DNA of 16,316 nt, from NCBI GenBank assembly GCA_001872925.1, contig MNYD01000142.1:1-16316 (forward strand). The letters run 5' to 3'. The position numbers and the translations under genes are program-made. Each line of letters begins with the position of its first letter. Within the stretch, counting starts at the first letter, position 1. This document shows positions 6,059-14,614 of this stretch, in pieces. This stretch comes from Dehalococcoidia bacterium CG2_30_46_19. GTDB lineage: Bacteria > Chloroflexota > Dehalococcoidia > GIF9 > AB-539-J10. Below the pieces are notes generated by a model. The model saw only the letters and a list, made by a program, of their open reading frames with translations. It was not told the origin of the DNA and did not search any database.

Positions 6059-7690
6059 CTACATCATTTTATACTTCGGTCCATCTCCGCCTTCCGGGAT
6101 TCTCCATTGTATATTCTGGTGAGGGCATTTTACCCGGCACGTCCGGCAGTGACTGCAGTTTGATGGGCTCAGGAGCATTTTTCCTTCGGCAAACCGGTAT
6201 ACTTGACAGGGACAAAAGAATTCACAGGGATGGCATTGATATTCCTCTCCGCAAGTCGTGCACAGTTGAGGGTTCAGGAAGGTGATATGTGATGGTGCGT
6301 CTTCTCTGTGGTGAGTGCCTGAAAGACTAACAGCGGTAAGCTTATCAATTCCGCCTTCATATCGTCTGTTTAGCTTTGCTTTAGTCATATGCTTGTAGTC
6401 AGGTTCAGTGGTCAACTTCATCGGGATGAGTTTGTGTAGAAGTGACACTGGCATGCCTAGGTAAATTCCAGCTCTGCCAGCTTTAGAGAAAATTTGTCGG
6501 TAATTCTTCGCTTCACGTAGGTCTTTGCCAACGAAGCTATCCTCAAGGGAGCTTCTATATTTAACTAAGGTGTGTACTGAAAAATCCTGTTTTTGGATAG
6601 CTTCAAAAGCGGTGTTAGCTGCCAGTATCCCCGATTTGATGGCGTAATGGAGTCCTTTGAGTTTCTTAGTGCTCAACAAATCAGCTGCGTCCCCTATTAT
6701 AAGCGCACCATTGGCCACAGAATTGGGCATTGAATAATAACCACCTTCGGGAAGTGTCTTTGCTCCGTAGGCGGTAACTTCTCCTCCGTAAAGTAGCCTT
6801 TCAATGAACCAATGTGATTTCAACAGTTGAAGTTCCCGCTGGGGGTCAAGGTCACAATGTCTCCAGTCCAGCGAGATGTAAATAGCCAGCGCTGCCAGGT
6901 CTTTTCCCATGCTGTATATCGTAGCCCCACCGAAAGTACTTGCCTTGTTTGGAAATCCCATAAAATAAGCAGCATAATTACTTCCCAGGTTATTGTTGTC
7001 GGGCAGTTTAATTACCTCTTTAACTCCAATGGAGTAAATAGGTGGGTTTCTATTGCCAGCGAGGTTGAGTTTATCAACCAATTGCTCAGATAACACACCT
7101 AAAGAGCCGTCTCCAAAGATGGTTACCCTGGCTTTCAACGTCTCTCCGGGCAGGTAGTTCGATTGAGGTTTCCTGTCCTTATCCAATCCCTTATCGCCCA
7201 ACTTTATTCTATTGACAGTACCATCTTCTACAATGACTTCCTCACCGACGAAGCCGGTGTAGATTTCCACACCGAGGGACCTAGCGTGACCAGCTAACCA
7301 ATTGACTAGCTCACTCACTGAGACAGCGTAATCACCAGAATGGCGCATGTAGGGGGGGATAAGGAACCGGGGAGCCTTTATGACAAACGTTGGTGAGAGG
7401 AAAAAGACCTCGTCTTTCTTTACCTCGTTTGCCAGCATTTTGTTGACAAATTTACTCCCGTCCTCTCTCCAGTTAGGGATTAGCTCATCGAGGACTTCAG
7501 CTTCAAAGAGAGCGCCAGATATATTGTGTTGGCCCAACTTTTCTGCCTTCTCGATAACCACAACGGATTCATTCCTGCCATTTTCGTTAAGCAATTGCTT
7601 TAACTTTATGGCTCCGGCCAGGCTTGCCGGACCTGCCCCTATGAACAACACATCAATGGTGTTTAATGCAGAATCCTTTGTGGTTTCCAT
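6059..7690 (-). CDS. ETF:quinone oxidoreductase with FixX-like ferredoxin tail (FixC-FixX type)
   Basis: This flavo-iron-sulfur protein passes electrons between electron transfer flavoprotein and membrane quinone. The 543-residue sequence has the FAD motif GAGPAS (18-23), the ETF-QO segment VIEKAEKLGQHNISGA (45-60), IGVKEV (221-226), and the second FAD/quinone segment LIIGDAADLL...KLKGLHYAIKSG (330-354). The C-terminus carries Cys512-x2-Cys515-x2-Cys518-x3-Cys522-Pro and the family ending NIQWRIPEGGDGPKY. Six more cysteines at 477-495 (CTTC, CHPC, FCPC) precede it, a pattern like FixX. The protein therefore combines FixC and FixX and could hold more than the single cluster of mitochondrial ETF-QO. 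The start follows the etfBA stop by 5 bases, with AAGGA overlapping that gene, so the two are translationally coupled. It acts at the inner face of the cytoplasmic membrane. Confidence 0.9.
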   Translation of the reverse strand: METTKDSALNTIDVLFIGAGPASLAGAIKLKQLLNENGRNESVVVIEKAEKLGQHNISGALFEAEVLDELIPNWREDGSKFVNKMLANEVKKDEVFFLSPTFVIKAPRFLIPPYMRHSGDYAVSVSELVNWLAGHARSLGVEIYTGFVGEEVIVEDGTVNRIKLGDKGLDKDRKPQSNYLPGETLKARVTIFGDGSLGVLSEQLVDKLNLAGNRNPPIYSIGVKEVIKLPDNNNLGSNYAAYFMGFPNKASTFGGATIYSMGKDLAALAIYISLDWRHCDLDPQRELQLLKSHWFIERLLYGGEVTAYGAKTLPEGGYYSMPNSVANGALIIGDAADLLSTKKLKGLHYAIKSGILAANTAFEAIQKQDFSVHTLVKYRSSLEDSFVGKDLREAKNYRQIFSKAGRAGIYLGMPVSLLHKLIPMKLTTEPDYKHMTKAKLNRRYEGGIDKLTAVSLSGTHHREDAPSHITFLNPQLCTTCGEEYQCHPCEFFCPCQVYRFAEGKMLLSPSNCSHCRTCRVKCPHQNIQWRIPEGGDGPKYKMM

Positions 7691-7695
7691 TTTAG

Positions 7696-9594
7696 CTATC
7701 CTTGCATGCTGTTCAATGCCTTGATAAGGTCAGGGATTATGGTCTCTAAGTCTCCTACTATCCCAAAATCGGCGACTTTGAAAATACGGGCGTTTGGTTC
7801 CTTATTTATTGCCAGTATAACCTTGGAGTTTTGCATTCCAGTAATGTGCTGCACCGCTCCTGAGATGCCCACGGCAACATAAAGATTGGGCGTGACTGTT
7901 TGACCGGTTTGTCCAACTTGATGGCTGTGGTCTATAAACCCTGATTCTACCGCTAATCTCGAAGCACCTACCATAGCTTTTTGGTTCAGAAATCTGCCGA
8001 AGTTTTCCGCTAACGGGGGGATATGTCTCTCAAAGCTCTCCTTGCTCTTTAATCCTGCACCACCGCTAACGACTACGTCGGCATCCTTAAGGTCAACGGT
8101 GGATTCATATAGCTTGGAGGAAGTTATCGTCACCCCCAAATCTGATTCTGATAAATGAGGAATAAACTCGATAACTTCACCGCTCTTACTCTTATCAGGC
8201 TCCAGAGCTTTCATAACCCCTGGTCTGACGGTAGCCATTTGCACTGGTGAATTCTTGGTAATTATGCTTGCCATTATATTTCCGCCCAAGGCAGGTCTTG
8301 TTTGCATCATGACTGCGGTAAGCTCTTGAGTCCCTCTTTTATGGTCTATTATATTCAGTTCAGTGCAATCGGCAGTTAGTCCTGATTTTGAGCTATAGGC
8401 TACTCTGGGACCAAGTTCCCTCCCCAAAGGCGTGGCACTGAATAACATTATCTGAGGCTTGTAATTGGCAATTAGCTCCGAAATCGCTTTCTTATACGCC
8501 ATAGGGAGGAAATGGTCGAGTAACTCGTGTTCCACCACATAGACTTTGTCGGCACCATGAGCTATTAGTTCTGATGCCAGGTTATTTACATTTTTGCCCA
8601 CTAAAATTGCCGCCGTTTTCTCATTCAGTGAGCTCGCTAGCTCGATTGCCTTTCCCAGTATCTCAAATGAGGCAGAGTTTATTTCCCCACCTTCTTGTTC
8701 GGCATATACCCAGACTTCTCCCTGGTAGCTCCCTTTTCTGGCCGCAGGAAGCTCATATTTTGCCTTGGCGGTTTCCTCAGTGGAAGCTGGCTCAGCGTAA
8801 TACGCTTCTTTTGCCATGTTCAGCAGTTTTTCCAAATTCTCCTCAAAAATACAATTTCTTGTACTGACCTCCTGGGGAGAGAAAACCCTGACCACATCGG
8901 TTCTGGAACCGCCGAGTCCGATGCGAGAACTGTCAGCACCTATGTCCTCAGCATTCCATCGATAAAGTTCCTGGGAATATGCCCACCTTGTTCTGCTAAA
9001 GGACGGATAAAATGGCTTTGTCCATTCGGTAACAGTCACCATGCAAGGATAACCTTGAGGAGTTACCGTCTCGCTTCCTCTTCTAGTTATCCTTTCCACC
9101 ATCAAATCACCGTTCTTGATACTGAACCCTGTTGCGTATGCGATATGGGGTATACCAAGTTCTTCAGCGACCTGCGGGGGAACCTGTGCAGTATCGCCAT
9201 CTATTGATTGCATGCCTGTAATAATTAAGCAGTTGTCATTCCCATTAAATATGTCTTTAACGATTTTTCTTATCGCTTGAGCCAGTGGGTATGAGGTAGC
9301 CGGTGTATCTGCCCCTCCTAGCTTCCTGTCGGTCAGCAGTATGCCTTTGTCAGCGCCTACGGAAAGGGTGTATGTTAGGACTTCCTCGGCAAAGGGAGGT
9401 CCCATTGTTAAGCTCACTACCTCGCCACCAAGTTGTTTCCTAAGGCTTAAAGCAAATGCCAACGCTTGCTTATCAAGCTCATTGCATACATTGTCTAGCA
9501 GGGCTCTCTTCAGGGTGCCCTTTTCTATATCCCAAGCGTCCTTGGGAATATTCTTAATATCAGGCACCTGTTTGACCAGGACTATATAATTCAT
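7696..9594 (-). CDS. Fused electron transfer flavoprotein EtfB-EtfA
   Basis: One 632-residue protein holds both ETF subunits. Residues 1 to about 265 are EtfB (MNYIVLVKQVPD start; nucleotide-binding IDGDTAQVPPQVAEELG). A linker near 265-290 leads to EtfA. The EtfA half ends with the FAD-binding region VGQTGQTVTPNLYVAVGISG (560-579) and continues through the QH that follows it and the ADFGIVGDL stretch. Normally these are two genes of about 260 and 320 codons, and the total here equals their sum, so neither half is truncated. It accepts electrons from acyl-CoA or other dehydrogenases, or takes part in flavin-based bifurcation, and delivers them to the ETF-QO encoded right after it. The dehydrogenase partner is not in the window. 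The ribosome site before the ATG is weak. It is transcribed divergently from the formate dehydrogenase operon. Confidence 0.93.
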   Translation of the reverse strand: MNYIVLVKQVPDIKNIPKDAWDIEKGTLKRALLDNVCNELDKQALAFALSLRKQLGGEVVSLTMGPPFAEEVLTYTLSVGADKGILLTDRKLGGADTPATSYPLAQAIRKIVKDIFNGNDNCLIITGMQSIDGDTAQVPPQVAEELGIPHIAYATGFSIKNGDLMVERITRRGSETVTPQGYPCMVTVTEWTKPFYPSFSRTRWAYSQELYRWNAEDIGADSSRIGLGGSRTDVVRVFSPQEVSTRNCIFEENLEKLLNMAKEAYYAEPASTEETAKAKYELPAARKGSYQGEVWVYAEQEGGEINSASFEILGKAIELASSLNEKTAAILVGKNVNNLASELIAHGADKVYVVEHELLDHFLPMAYKKAISELIANYKPQIMLFSATPLGRELGPRVAYSSKSGLTADCTELNIIDHKRGTQELTAVMMQTRPALGGNIMASIITKNSPVQMATVRPGVMKALEPDKSKSGEVIEFIPHLSESDLGVTITSSKLYESTVDLKDADVVVSGGAGLKSKESFERHIPPLAENFGRFLNQKAMVGASRLAVESGFIDHSHQVGQTGQTVTPNLYVAVGISGAVQHITGMQNSKVILAINKEPNARIFKVADFGIVGDLETIIPDLIKALNSMQG

Positions 9595-9641
9595 CGAAAC
9601 TCAAACAGGAATTTTACCAGTAGCAGCCATTCAATTGCAAC

Positions 9642-9671
9642 ATATTACGTTAATTGTTTCGTCTGTCACAA
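9642..9671 (-). promoter_or_regulatory. Candidate promoter for the etfBA operon
   Basis: On the minus strand TTGTGA (9666-9671) and TAATAT (9642-9647) are separated by 18 bases. Both boxes are imperfect, but they lie 48 bases ahead of the etfBA start in the only intergenic space available. Confidence 0.3.
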
Positions 9672-9714
9672 GGGAGATGAAGTTTTTAAAAAGGAAAAAT
9701 TATGCCAAAAAGTA

Positions 9715-9744
9715 TTGACAAGCGCAGATCGGTGCTGATAAACT
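9715..9744 (+). promoter_or_regulatory. Candidate promoter for the formate dehydrogenase operon
   Basis: A perfect TTGACA -35 box (9715-9720) is followed after 18 bases by a partial -10 box, TAAACT (9739-9744). This would give a leader of only about 20 bases before fdhA, too short for a riboswitch. No Moco/Tuco motif is visible in the 177-base divergent region. Confidence 0.45.
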
Positions 9745-9771
9745 TATTGGGTTTTACACTGAGCAATAGTC

Positions 9772-12700
9772 ATGGAGTTAACACGAAGAGACTTTTTGAA
9801 GCTTTGTGGTGGAACCGCAGGTGGTGCTGCCATCCTGGGGATGTTAGGCCCTGAATCCTTTCTTGAAGCTGCTCCCATAGATATACCGCTAAGAAAAAGA
9901 ATTGGCGAAAAAACCACCATTTGTTGTTATTGTGGCGTGGGTTGTGGAGCAATCGTAGCCTCTGATGAAAATGGCAAAGCGATAAATATTGAAGGGGACC
10001 CGGACCATCCTATTAACCAGGGAGCGTTGTGTAGCAAAGGCACAGCTCTTATTCAGGTAACCAATAATGAACGCCGTTTGGACAGGGTGTCGTATCGTGC
10101 GCCATATTCCTCTGATTGGGAGGAAGTATCCTGGGATTGGGCGATAGACAAAATTGCCCGAAATATCAAGAAAACACGGGATGAGAACTGGACTTACAAA
10201 GATGAGAAAGGACGCGTTGTCAATCATACCGAAGCTATTGGCTGGGATGGCAGTGCTGCCGTCAACAATGAAGAGGCATATCTGTTCACAAAGTTTGCTC
10301 GTGCTCTGGGAATAACTTATCTTGAGCATTGCGCCCGGCTGTGTCATTCGTCCACTGTGGCTGCCCTGGGTGCATCTTTCGGACGGGGGGCGATGACCAA
10401 TCACTGGATCGATATTAAAAACAGCAATTGCATAATGATAATTGGCAGTAATGCTGCTGAAAACCACCCTCTTTCCTTCAAATGGGTAACCAAAGCTATG
10501 GAGGAAGGTGCCAAGCTTATCAGTGTTGACCCTCGCTTTACCAGGACTTCCTCCAAGGCAGATATCTATGCAAAAATGAGGTCAGGAACAGATATTGCCT
10601 TTATTGGCGGAATGATTAAATATGTGATTGAGGATATCGAGGGACACCCGGAGAATTACAATATGACCTATATTAAAGAATATACCAATGCTACCTTGCT
10701 CATCAACCCTGATTTTAAGGGCCCGGCGGACCTGGACGGACTCTTCTGTGGCTATGATGCCAGTAAGAGGGCTTACGATAGGTCAAAATGGGTATATCAA
10801 TTGGATGATAAAGGCATTCCCAAGAAGGACATTTCACTTAAAGACCCGAATTGTGTTTTCCAGCTATTAAAGAAACAGTTCTCAAGGTATGATGTTGATA
10901 CTGTATGCAGCATTACGGGAACACCTAAGGATGTTTATCGTGAGGTGTGTGAGACCTATGCTGCCACAGGTAAACCAGATAAGGCAGCCACAATAATCTA
11001 TGCCATGGGCACTACCCAGCATACCTATGCTACCCAGATAATTCGCTCTTACTCAATATTGCAATTACTGCTGGGTAATATTGGCATAGCTGGTGGAGGA
11101 ATTAATGCTGCCAGAGGACAGTCCAACGTCCAGGGCTCGACAGACCATGCCATCTTGTACCACATCCTTCCTGGTTATCTTAAGACTCCTCCTCCTGATG
11201 ATGTGGATCTTGAGGCTTATGTCAAACATTATACCCCAACAAGCAATGACCCCTTGAGTGCCAACTGGTGGCAGAATTATAAAAAATATATCGTCAGCCT
11301 GCTGAAAGCATGGTATGGCGATGCCGCTGTTGCTTCAAATGGCTTTGCCTATGATTACCTGCCCAAGGTTGAGGGTGACCATTCACATATTGCCATGGCA
11401 GAAGCGATAGAAAATGGTGTGGTAAAGGGACTTATATCCCCGGGGCATAATACCGCTGTTTCAGGACCAAATGTCAATCTGGAACGTGAAGGGCTTGGTA
11501 AGCTTGACTGGTTGGTGGTTTCAGACCTCTGGGAATCGGAGACAGCTGCTTTCTGGAAGAGGCCAAGGACTGCCCCATCTCAGATAAAAACTGAGGTTTT
11601 CCTGTTGCCTGCCCAAGCCTCGATGGAAAAAGAAGGCTCTATTACCAATAGCGGCAGATGGTCGCAGTGGAGGTATAAATGTTGTGACGGCCCAGATATA
11701 GCCAGAAGTGACCTGTGGATGGTGACCGAGCTTATCAAAAAAATGAAGGAACTTTATGACACGGAAGGCGGTGAGTATCCTGACCCTATTTTGAACTTAG
11801 CATGGGATTATGGAGACCCACCAGATGTACATAAGGTAGCTCAAGAGATTAATGGATATGACCTCGAAACAGGTCAGCTTCTGCCGAGCTTTGCCAATCT
11901 AAAGTCCGATGGAACAACATCATCGGGCAACTGGCTTTACTGCGGCAGTTATACCGAGGAAGGAAATATGGCGGCACGGCGAGACGTAACACAGACGCCT
12001 GCCCAGGCCAATATTGGGCTTTATCCCAACTGGGCATGGTGCTGGCCGTTAAATCGTCGCATTCTCTATAATAGGGCTTCAGTTGATTTAGATGGTAACC
12101 CATTTGCCCCGGACAAATCTGTTATTATCTGGGATCCTTTGCTTGGAAAATGGGTGGGTGATGTTCCTGATGGTGGCTGGCCTCCTATGTTTCAGCAGGG
12201 AACTAAGCTCCCCTTTATTATGACTTCCGAGGGGCGGGCACATCTTTTTGCTACTGGTGAAGTTCTTAATGACGGACCTATGCCTGAGCACTACGAACCC
12301 TGGGAGAGCCCGGTAAAGAACCTTTTATCTGGCATCCAGAGTGACCCTGTAGTTACCATCTGGAAATCTCTGGTCAAGGGCGACGTTAGTGACTACCCGA
12401 TTGTGGCTACCACTTATCGTGTCAGTGAACACTGGCAGGCGGGGCAAATGACCCGGAATTTGCCCTGGCTGGTGGAGCTTATGCCCGAGATGTTCGTCGA
12501 GCTAAGCGAGGAGCTGGCAGAGGAAAAGGGTATTCGAAATGGTGGAAGGGTCATTGTGGAATCGGCACGAGGTAAAATAGAAGCAGTGGCCGTTGTTACC
12601 AAGCGTTTTTCTCCCTTTTCCATTGATGGCAAAAAGGTTCATCAAATTGGTATGCCCTGGCACTGGGGCTATATGGGGCTATCCACGGGAGACAGCGCTA

Positions 12701-12783
12701 ATATGCTGACTCCCAATATAGGTGATGCCAACACTACCATACCGGAATACAAGGCATTCCTATGTAATATAAGAGCTAAATGA
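9772..12783 (+). CDS. fdhA: Formate dehydrogenase catalytic subunit, Tat-exported, cysteine form
   Basis: This is the molybdenum- or tungsten-bis(pterin) subunit that oxidises formate to CO2, or possibly runs in reverse. The 1003-residue protein begins with a twin-arginine signal (TRRDFLK, residues 4-10), so it should act outside the membrane. A [4Fe-4S] site has Cys51-x2-Cys54-x3-Cys58 and Cys87. The active-site segment HCARLCHSSTVAALG (186-200) aligns with the E. coli FdnG selenocysteine segment, with Cys191 encoded by TGT in place of selenocysteine, followed by the conserved His192. The conserved Arg448 lies in NAARGQSNVQG. FGRGAMTNHW and the overall length also match FdnG. Dehalococcoides has a related protein with serine at this site that is not thought to oxidise formate; cysteine here favours a working enzyme. 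The ribosome site is weak. Confidence 0.92.
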   Translation: MELTRRDFLKLCGGTAGGAAILGMLGPESFLEAAPIDIPLRKRIGEKTTICCYCGVGCGAIVASDENGKAINIEGDPDHPINQGALCSKGTALIQVTNNERRLDRVSYRAPYSSDWEEVSWDWAIDKIARNIKKTRDENWTYKDEKGRVVNHTEAIGWDGSAAVNNEEAYLFTKFARALGITYLEHCARLCHSSTVAALGASFGRGAMTNHWIDIKNSNCIMIIGSNAAENHPLSFKWVTKAMEEGAKLISVDPRFTRTSSKADIYAKMRSGTDIAFIGGMIKYVIEDIEGHPENYNMTYIKEYTNATLLINPDFKGPADLDGLFCGYDASKRAYDRSKWVYQLDDKGIPKKDISLKDPNCVFQLLKKQFSRYDVDTVCSITGTPKDVYREVCETYAATGKPDKAATIIYAMGTTQHTYATQIIRSYSILQLLLGNIGIAGGGINAARGQSNVQGSTDHAILYHILPGYLKTPPPDDVDLEAYVKHYTPTSNDPLSANWWQNYKKYIVSLLKAWYGDAAVASNGFAYDYLPKVEGDHSHIAMAEAIENGVVKGLISPGHNTAVSGPNVNLEREGLGKLDWLVVSDLWESETAAFWKRPRTAPSQIKTEVFLLPAQASMEKEGSITNSGRWSQWRYKCCDGPDIARSDLWMVTELIKKMKELYDTEGGEYPDPILNLAWDYGDPPDVHKVAQEINGYDLETGQLLPSFANLKSDGTTSSGNWLYCGSYTEEGNMAARRDVTQTPAQANIGLYPNWAWCWPLNRRILYNRASVDLDGNPFAPDKSVIIWDPLLGKWVGDVPDGGWPPMFQQGTKLPFIMTSEGRAHLFATGEVLNDGPMPEHYEPWESPVKNLLSGIQSDPVVTIWKSLVKGDVSDYPIVATTYRVSEHWQAGQMTRNLPWLVELMPEMFVELSEELAEEKGIRNGGRVIVESARGKIEAVAVVTKRFSPFSIDGKKVHQIGMPWHWGYMGLSTGDSANMLTPNIGDANTTIPEYKAFLCNIRAK

Positions 12784-12794
12784 GGTAAAAAGTA

Positions 12795-13583
12795 ATGGCA
12801 AAAGCGATGCTCGTTGATGTCAGTAAGTGTATCGGCTGTCGCAGTTGCCAGGTGGCTTGCAAACAGTGGCATGACCTGCCAGCAGTGTCTACAAAGCAAG
12901 AAGGGACATACGAGAATCCACCGGAACTGTCAGCGAGCACATGGACTAAAATTGAATTCAAGGAATTCGGTGAGGATGGCACATTCAGGTGGCTTTTCAG
13001 AAAACACCAGTGTATGCACTGTACTGAGGCTAGTTGTGTGGAAGTCTGCCCCACGGGGGCTGTAGCTCATCACGACGAATTTGTGGAAATTAACCAGGAG
13101 TGGTGCATAGGCTGCGGGTACTGTGTGACAGCCTGTCCCTTTGGTGCAGTGCATCGAGAACCTCCGAAGGGCACGGCGAGAAAATGCGTATTTTGTATCG
13201 ACCGGGTGACGAACGGTCTTGAACCTGCCTGTGCTAAGGCATGCCCGACTGGTGCAATCCAGTTTGGCGAACGAGCTGATTTAGTCGAGGCTGCACATAG
13301 GAGAGTGCAAACCCTGATTGCTGAAGGGTACTCGAACGCGGTCTTATATGGTGAGAATGAACTGGGTGGTTTAGGGTATTTGTATGTTCTTACCGACCGA
13401 CCGTCGGTATTCAACTTGCCCGAGAATCCTGAGGTGGCAACATCGATGGTGTCTGCTCAGTGGTTTAGCGGTATAGGCACCGCTGTCTTACTAGCGGCTG
13501 TATCTTTCTGGCTGTTCTTCAAGCGAAAGAAACGGATTGAGGCAATCCAGCAGTCTAAAACAGAAGGAGGTGCGGAGGAATGA
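12795..13583 (+). CDS. fdhB: Formate dehydrogenase iron-sulfur subunit with C-terminal anchor
   Basis: This is the electron-transfer subunit linking the catalytic subunit to the membrane partner. The 262-residue protein has four cysteine groups for four [4Fe-4S] clusters: 12/15/18/22, 73/76/81/85, 104/107/110/114 and 131/134/146/150. A single hydrophobic helix (about 224-242) is followed by KRKKR. By the positive-inside rule this puts the C-terminus in the cytoplasm and the clusters outside, matching the Tat-exported alpha subunit, as in FdnH/FdoH. It has no signal peptide of its own and probably travels with the alpha subunit. The start is 11 bases after fdhA, with GAGG overlapping the fdhA stop. 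It shares an ATGA overlap with the next gene. Confidence 0.92.
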   Translation: MAKAMLVDVSKCIGCRSCQVACKQWHDLPAVSTKQEGTYENPPELSASTWTKIEFKEFGEDGTFRWLFRKHQCMHCTEASCVEVCPTGAVAHHDEFVEINQEWCIGCGYCVTACPFGAVHREPPKGTARKCVFCIDRVTNGLEPACAKACPTGAIQFGERADLVEAAHRRVQTLIAEGYSNAVLYGENELGGLGYLYVLTDRPSVFNLPENPEVATSMVSAQWFSGIGTAVLLAAVSFWLFFKRKKRIEAIQQSKTEGGAEE

Positions 13584-14581
13584 TTAACTGGGGAGCACCA
13601 ATCTGGATTTACCTGTGGTTGGCAGGCATGGCTGGAGGAGCCTATTTTGTCGCTTTTCTAGATGATCTCTTCACGCGTGGTGGTAGTAGACAGCTGGTTC
13701 GGTGGGCAACCGTCCTGGGTATTCCCCTAGCCGTAATAGGGGTGATACTCCTGGTCATAGACCTTGGCCATCCTATTCGTTTCTGGCATCTACTGGTCGC
13801 ATTTAGGGTGCTCTCCCCTATGTCGCTGGGCAGTTGGATTTTGCTGGTATGGGTAGGTATCGCTGTTATAATGACTATTTTGTGGTGGAGTGAGCAACCT
13901 CTGGCTCTCATGGCTAGTGAAGGCACAGTTCGTAGCGCTCGGAGAGCAACACGATTTCTTTCCTGGTTTGAATTGATATTCTCGGTGCTGGTTATGGCTT
14001 ACACTGGAGTGCTTCTGGCTACCAGCAACCTGCCGCTATGGGCAGGCACAGTTCTCTTGCCATCCCTCTTCGTTGCTTCCGCTGCCTCTACAGGAGTGGC
14101 ATTGCTCATTATCACCTCCGTAACCGCCAATACAATAGACAAGGGAGAGCTGAAGCTGGCTATCGGCCTTGTAAAAATGAGGTTCGGCTTGACCAAGCTG
14201 AAGTCGGCTATCAATCTTCTTTTTAACCCTACCGAGTGGACGATTCCGCGGCAAACTGTGGCTCGTTTGGCTGAAGTAGATGTTGGCGTAATTCTCGTCG
14301 AGATAGCAGCGTTGATTGGGTATGCTATCTGGCTTGGCAATTCCGCAATGGCGGGAGCAGGTGAAGCGCTGAAGGTAGTGACTACGGGGGCACTAGCCGC
14401 ACCGTTTTGGGTAGGTGTAGTCCTCTTGGCCATGCTTATTCCGTTGGTGTTGGATGTTACCAGTCGGGCTAAGGATATAGAGACAAGGGCATTTCAGCGT
14501 GCTATTGTAACGTCCTCCGTATGCGTAATACTAGGTGGGCTTATCCTTAGAGCGGTGATAGTGATAGGAGGTCAGATGTGA
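13580..14581 (+). CDS. nrfD: NrfD/PsrC-family membrane subunit
   Basis: This integral membrane protein passes electrons between the iron-sulfur subunit and the quinone pool. The 333-residue sequence has about eight hydrophobic helices (roughly 8-29, 40-62, 80-103, 128-148, 153-180, 232-250, 265-290, 307-330). The family features are IYLWLAGMAGGAYF near the N-terminus and LGHPIRFWHLL...SPMSLGSW at about 62-85. It takes the place of the cytochrome b subunit (FdnI) of the E. coli enzyme, so no haem is expected in the membrane part. NrfD-like subunits have been discussed as proton-translocating in related complexes; nothing here proves that. The start is an ATGA overlap with the previous gene, with GGAGG directly ahead. 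The gene order alpha, beta, NrfD resembles the Dehalococcoides OmeA-OmeB-OmeM module. Confidence 0.9.
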   Translation: MINWGAPIWIYLWLAGMAGGAYFVAFLDDLFTRGGSRQLVRWATVLGIPLAVIGVILLVIDLGHPIRFWHLLVAFRVLSPMSLGSWILLVWVGIAVIMTILWWSEQPLALMASEGTVRSARRATRFLSWFELIFSVLVMAYTGVLLATSNLPLWAGTVLLPSLFVASAASTGVALLIITSVTANTIDKGELKLAIGLVKMRFGLTKLKSAINLLFNPTEWTIPRQTVARLAEVDVGVILVEIAALIGYAIWLGNSAMAGAGEALKVVTTGALAAPFWVGVVLLAMLIPLVLDVTSRAKDIETRAFQRAIVTSSVCVILGGLILRAVIVIGGQM

Positions 14582-14614
14582 GCCTGGCATGAAAGACAGT
14601 GCCGGAGGCAAGTA

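Noticed and set aside
8695..9207. Plus-strand 170-codon frame opposite etfBA
   Set aside because: It is antisense to a well-conserved EtfB domain and has no recognisable features.
9595..9771. A second Moco/Tuco riboswitch upstream of fdhA
   Set aside because: I looked for the CCTCCCGT and GGAAAGG signatures and found neither; the candidate promoter would leave a leader of only about 20 bases.
10327..10371. Possible in-frame TGA selenocysteine codon in fdhA with a SECIS element
   Set aside because: The codon at the active-site position is TGT, and the frame has no internal TGA.
9889..10467. Minus-strand 192-codon frame opposite the start of fdhA
   Set aside because: It lies fully inside the strongly supported fdhA coding region and resembles no protein family; it is a shadow frame.
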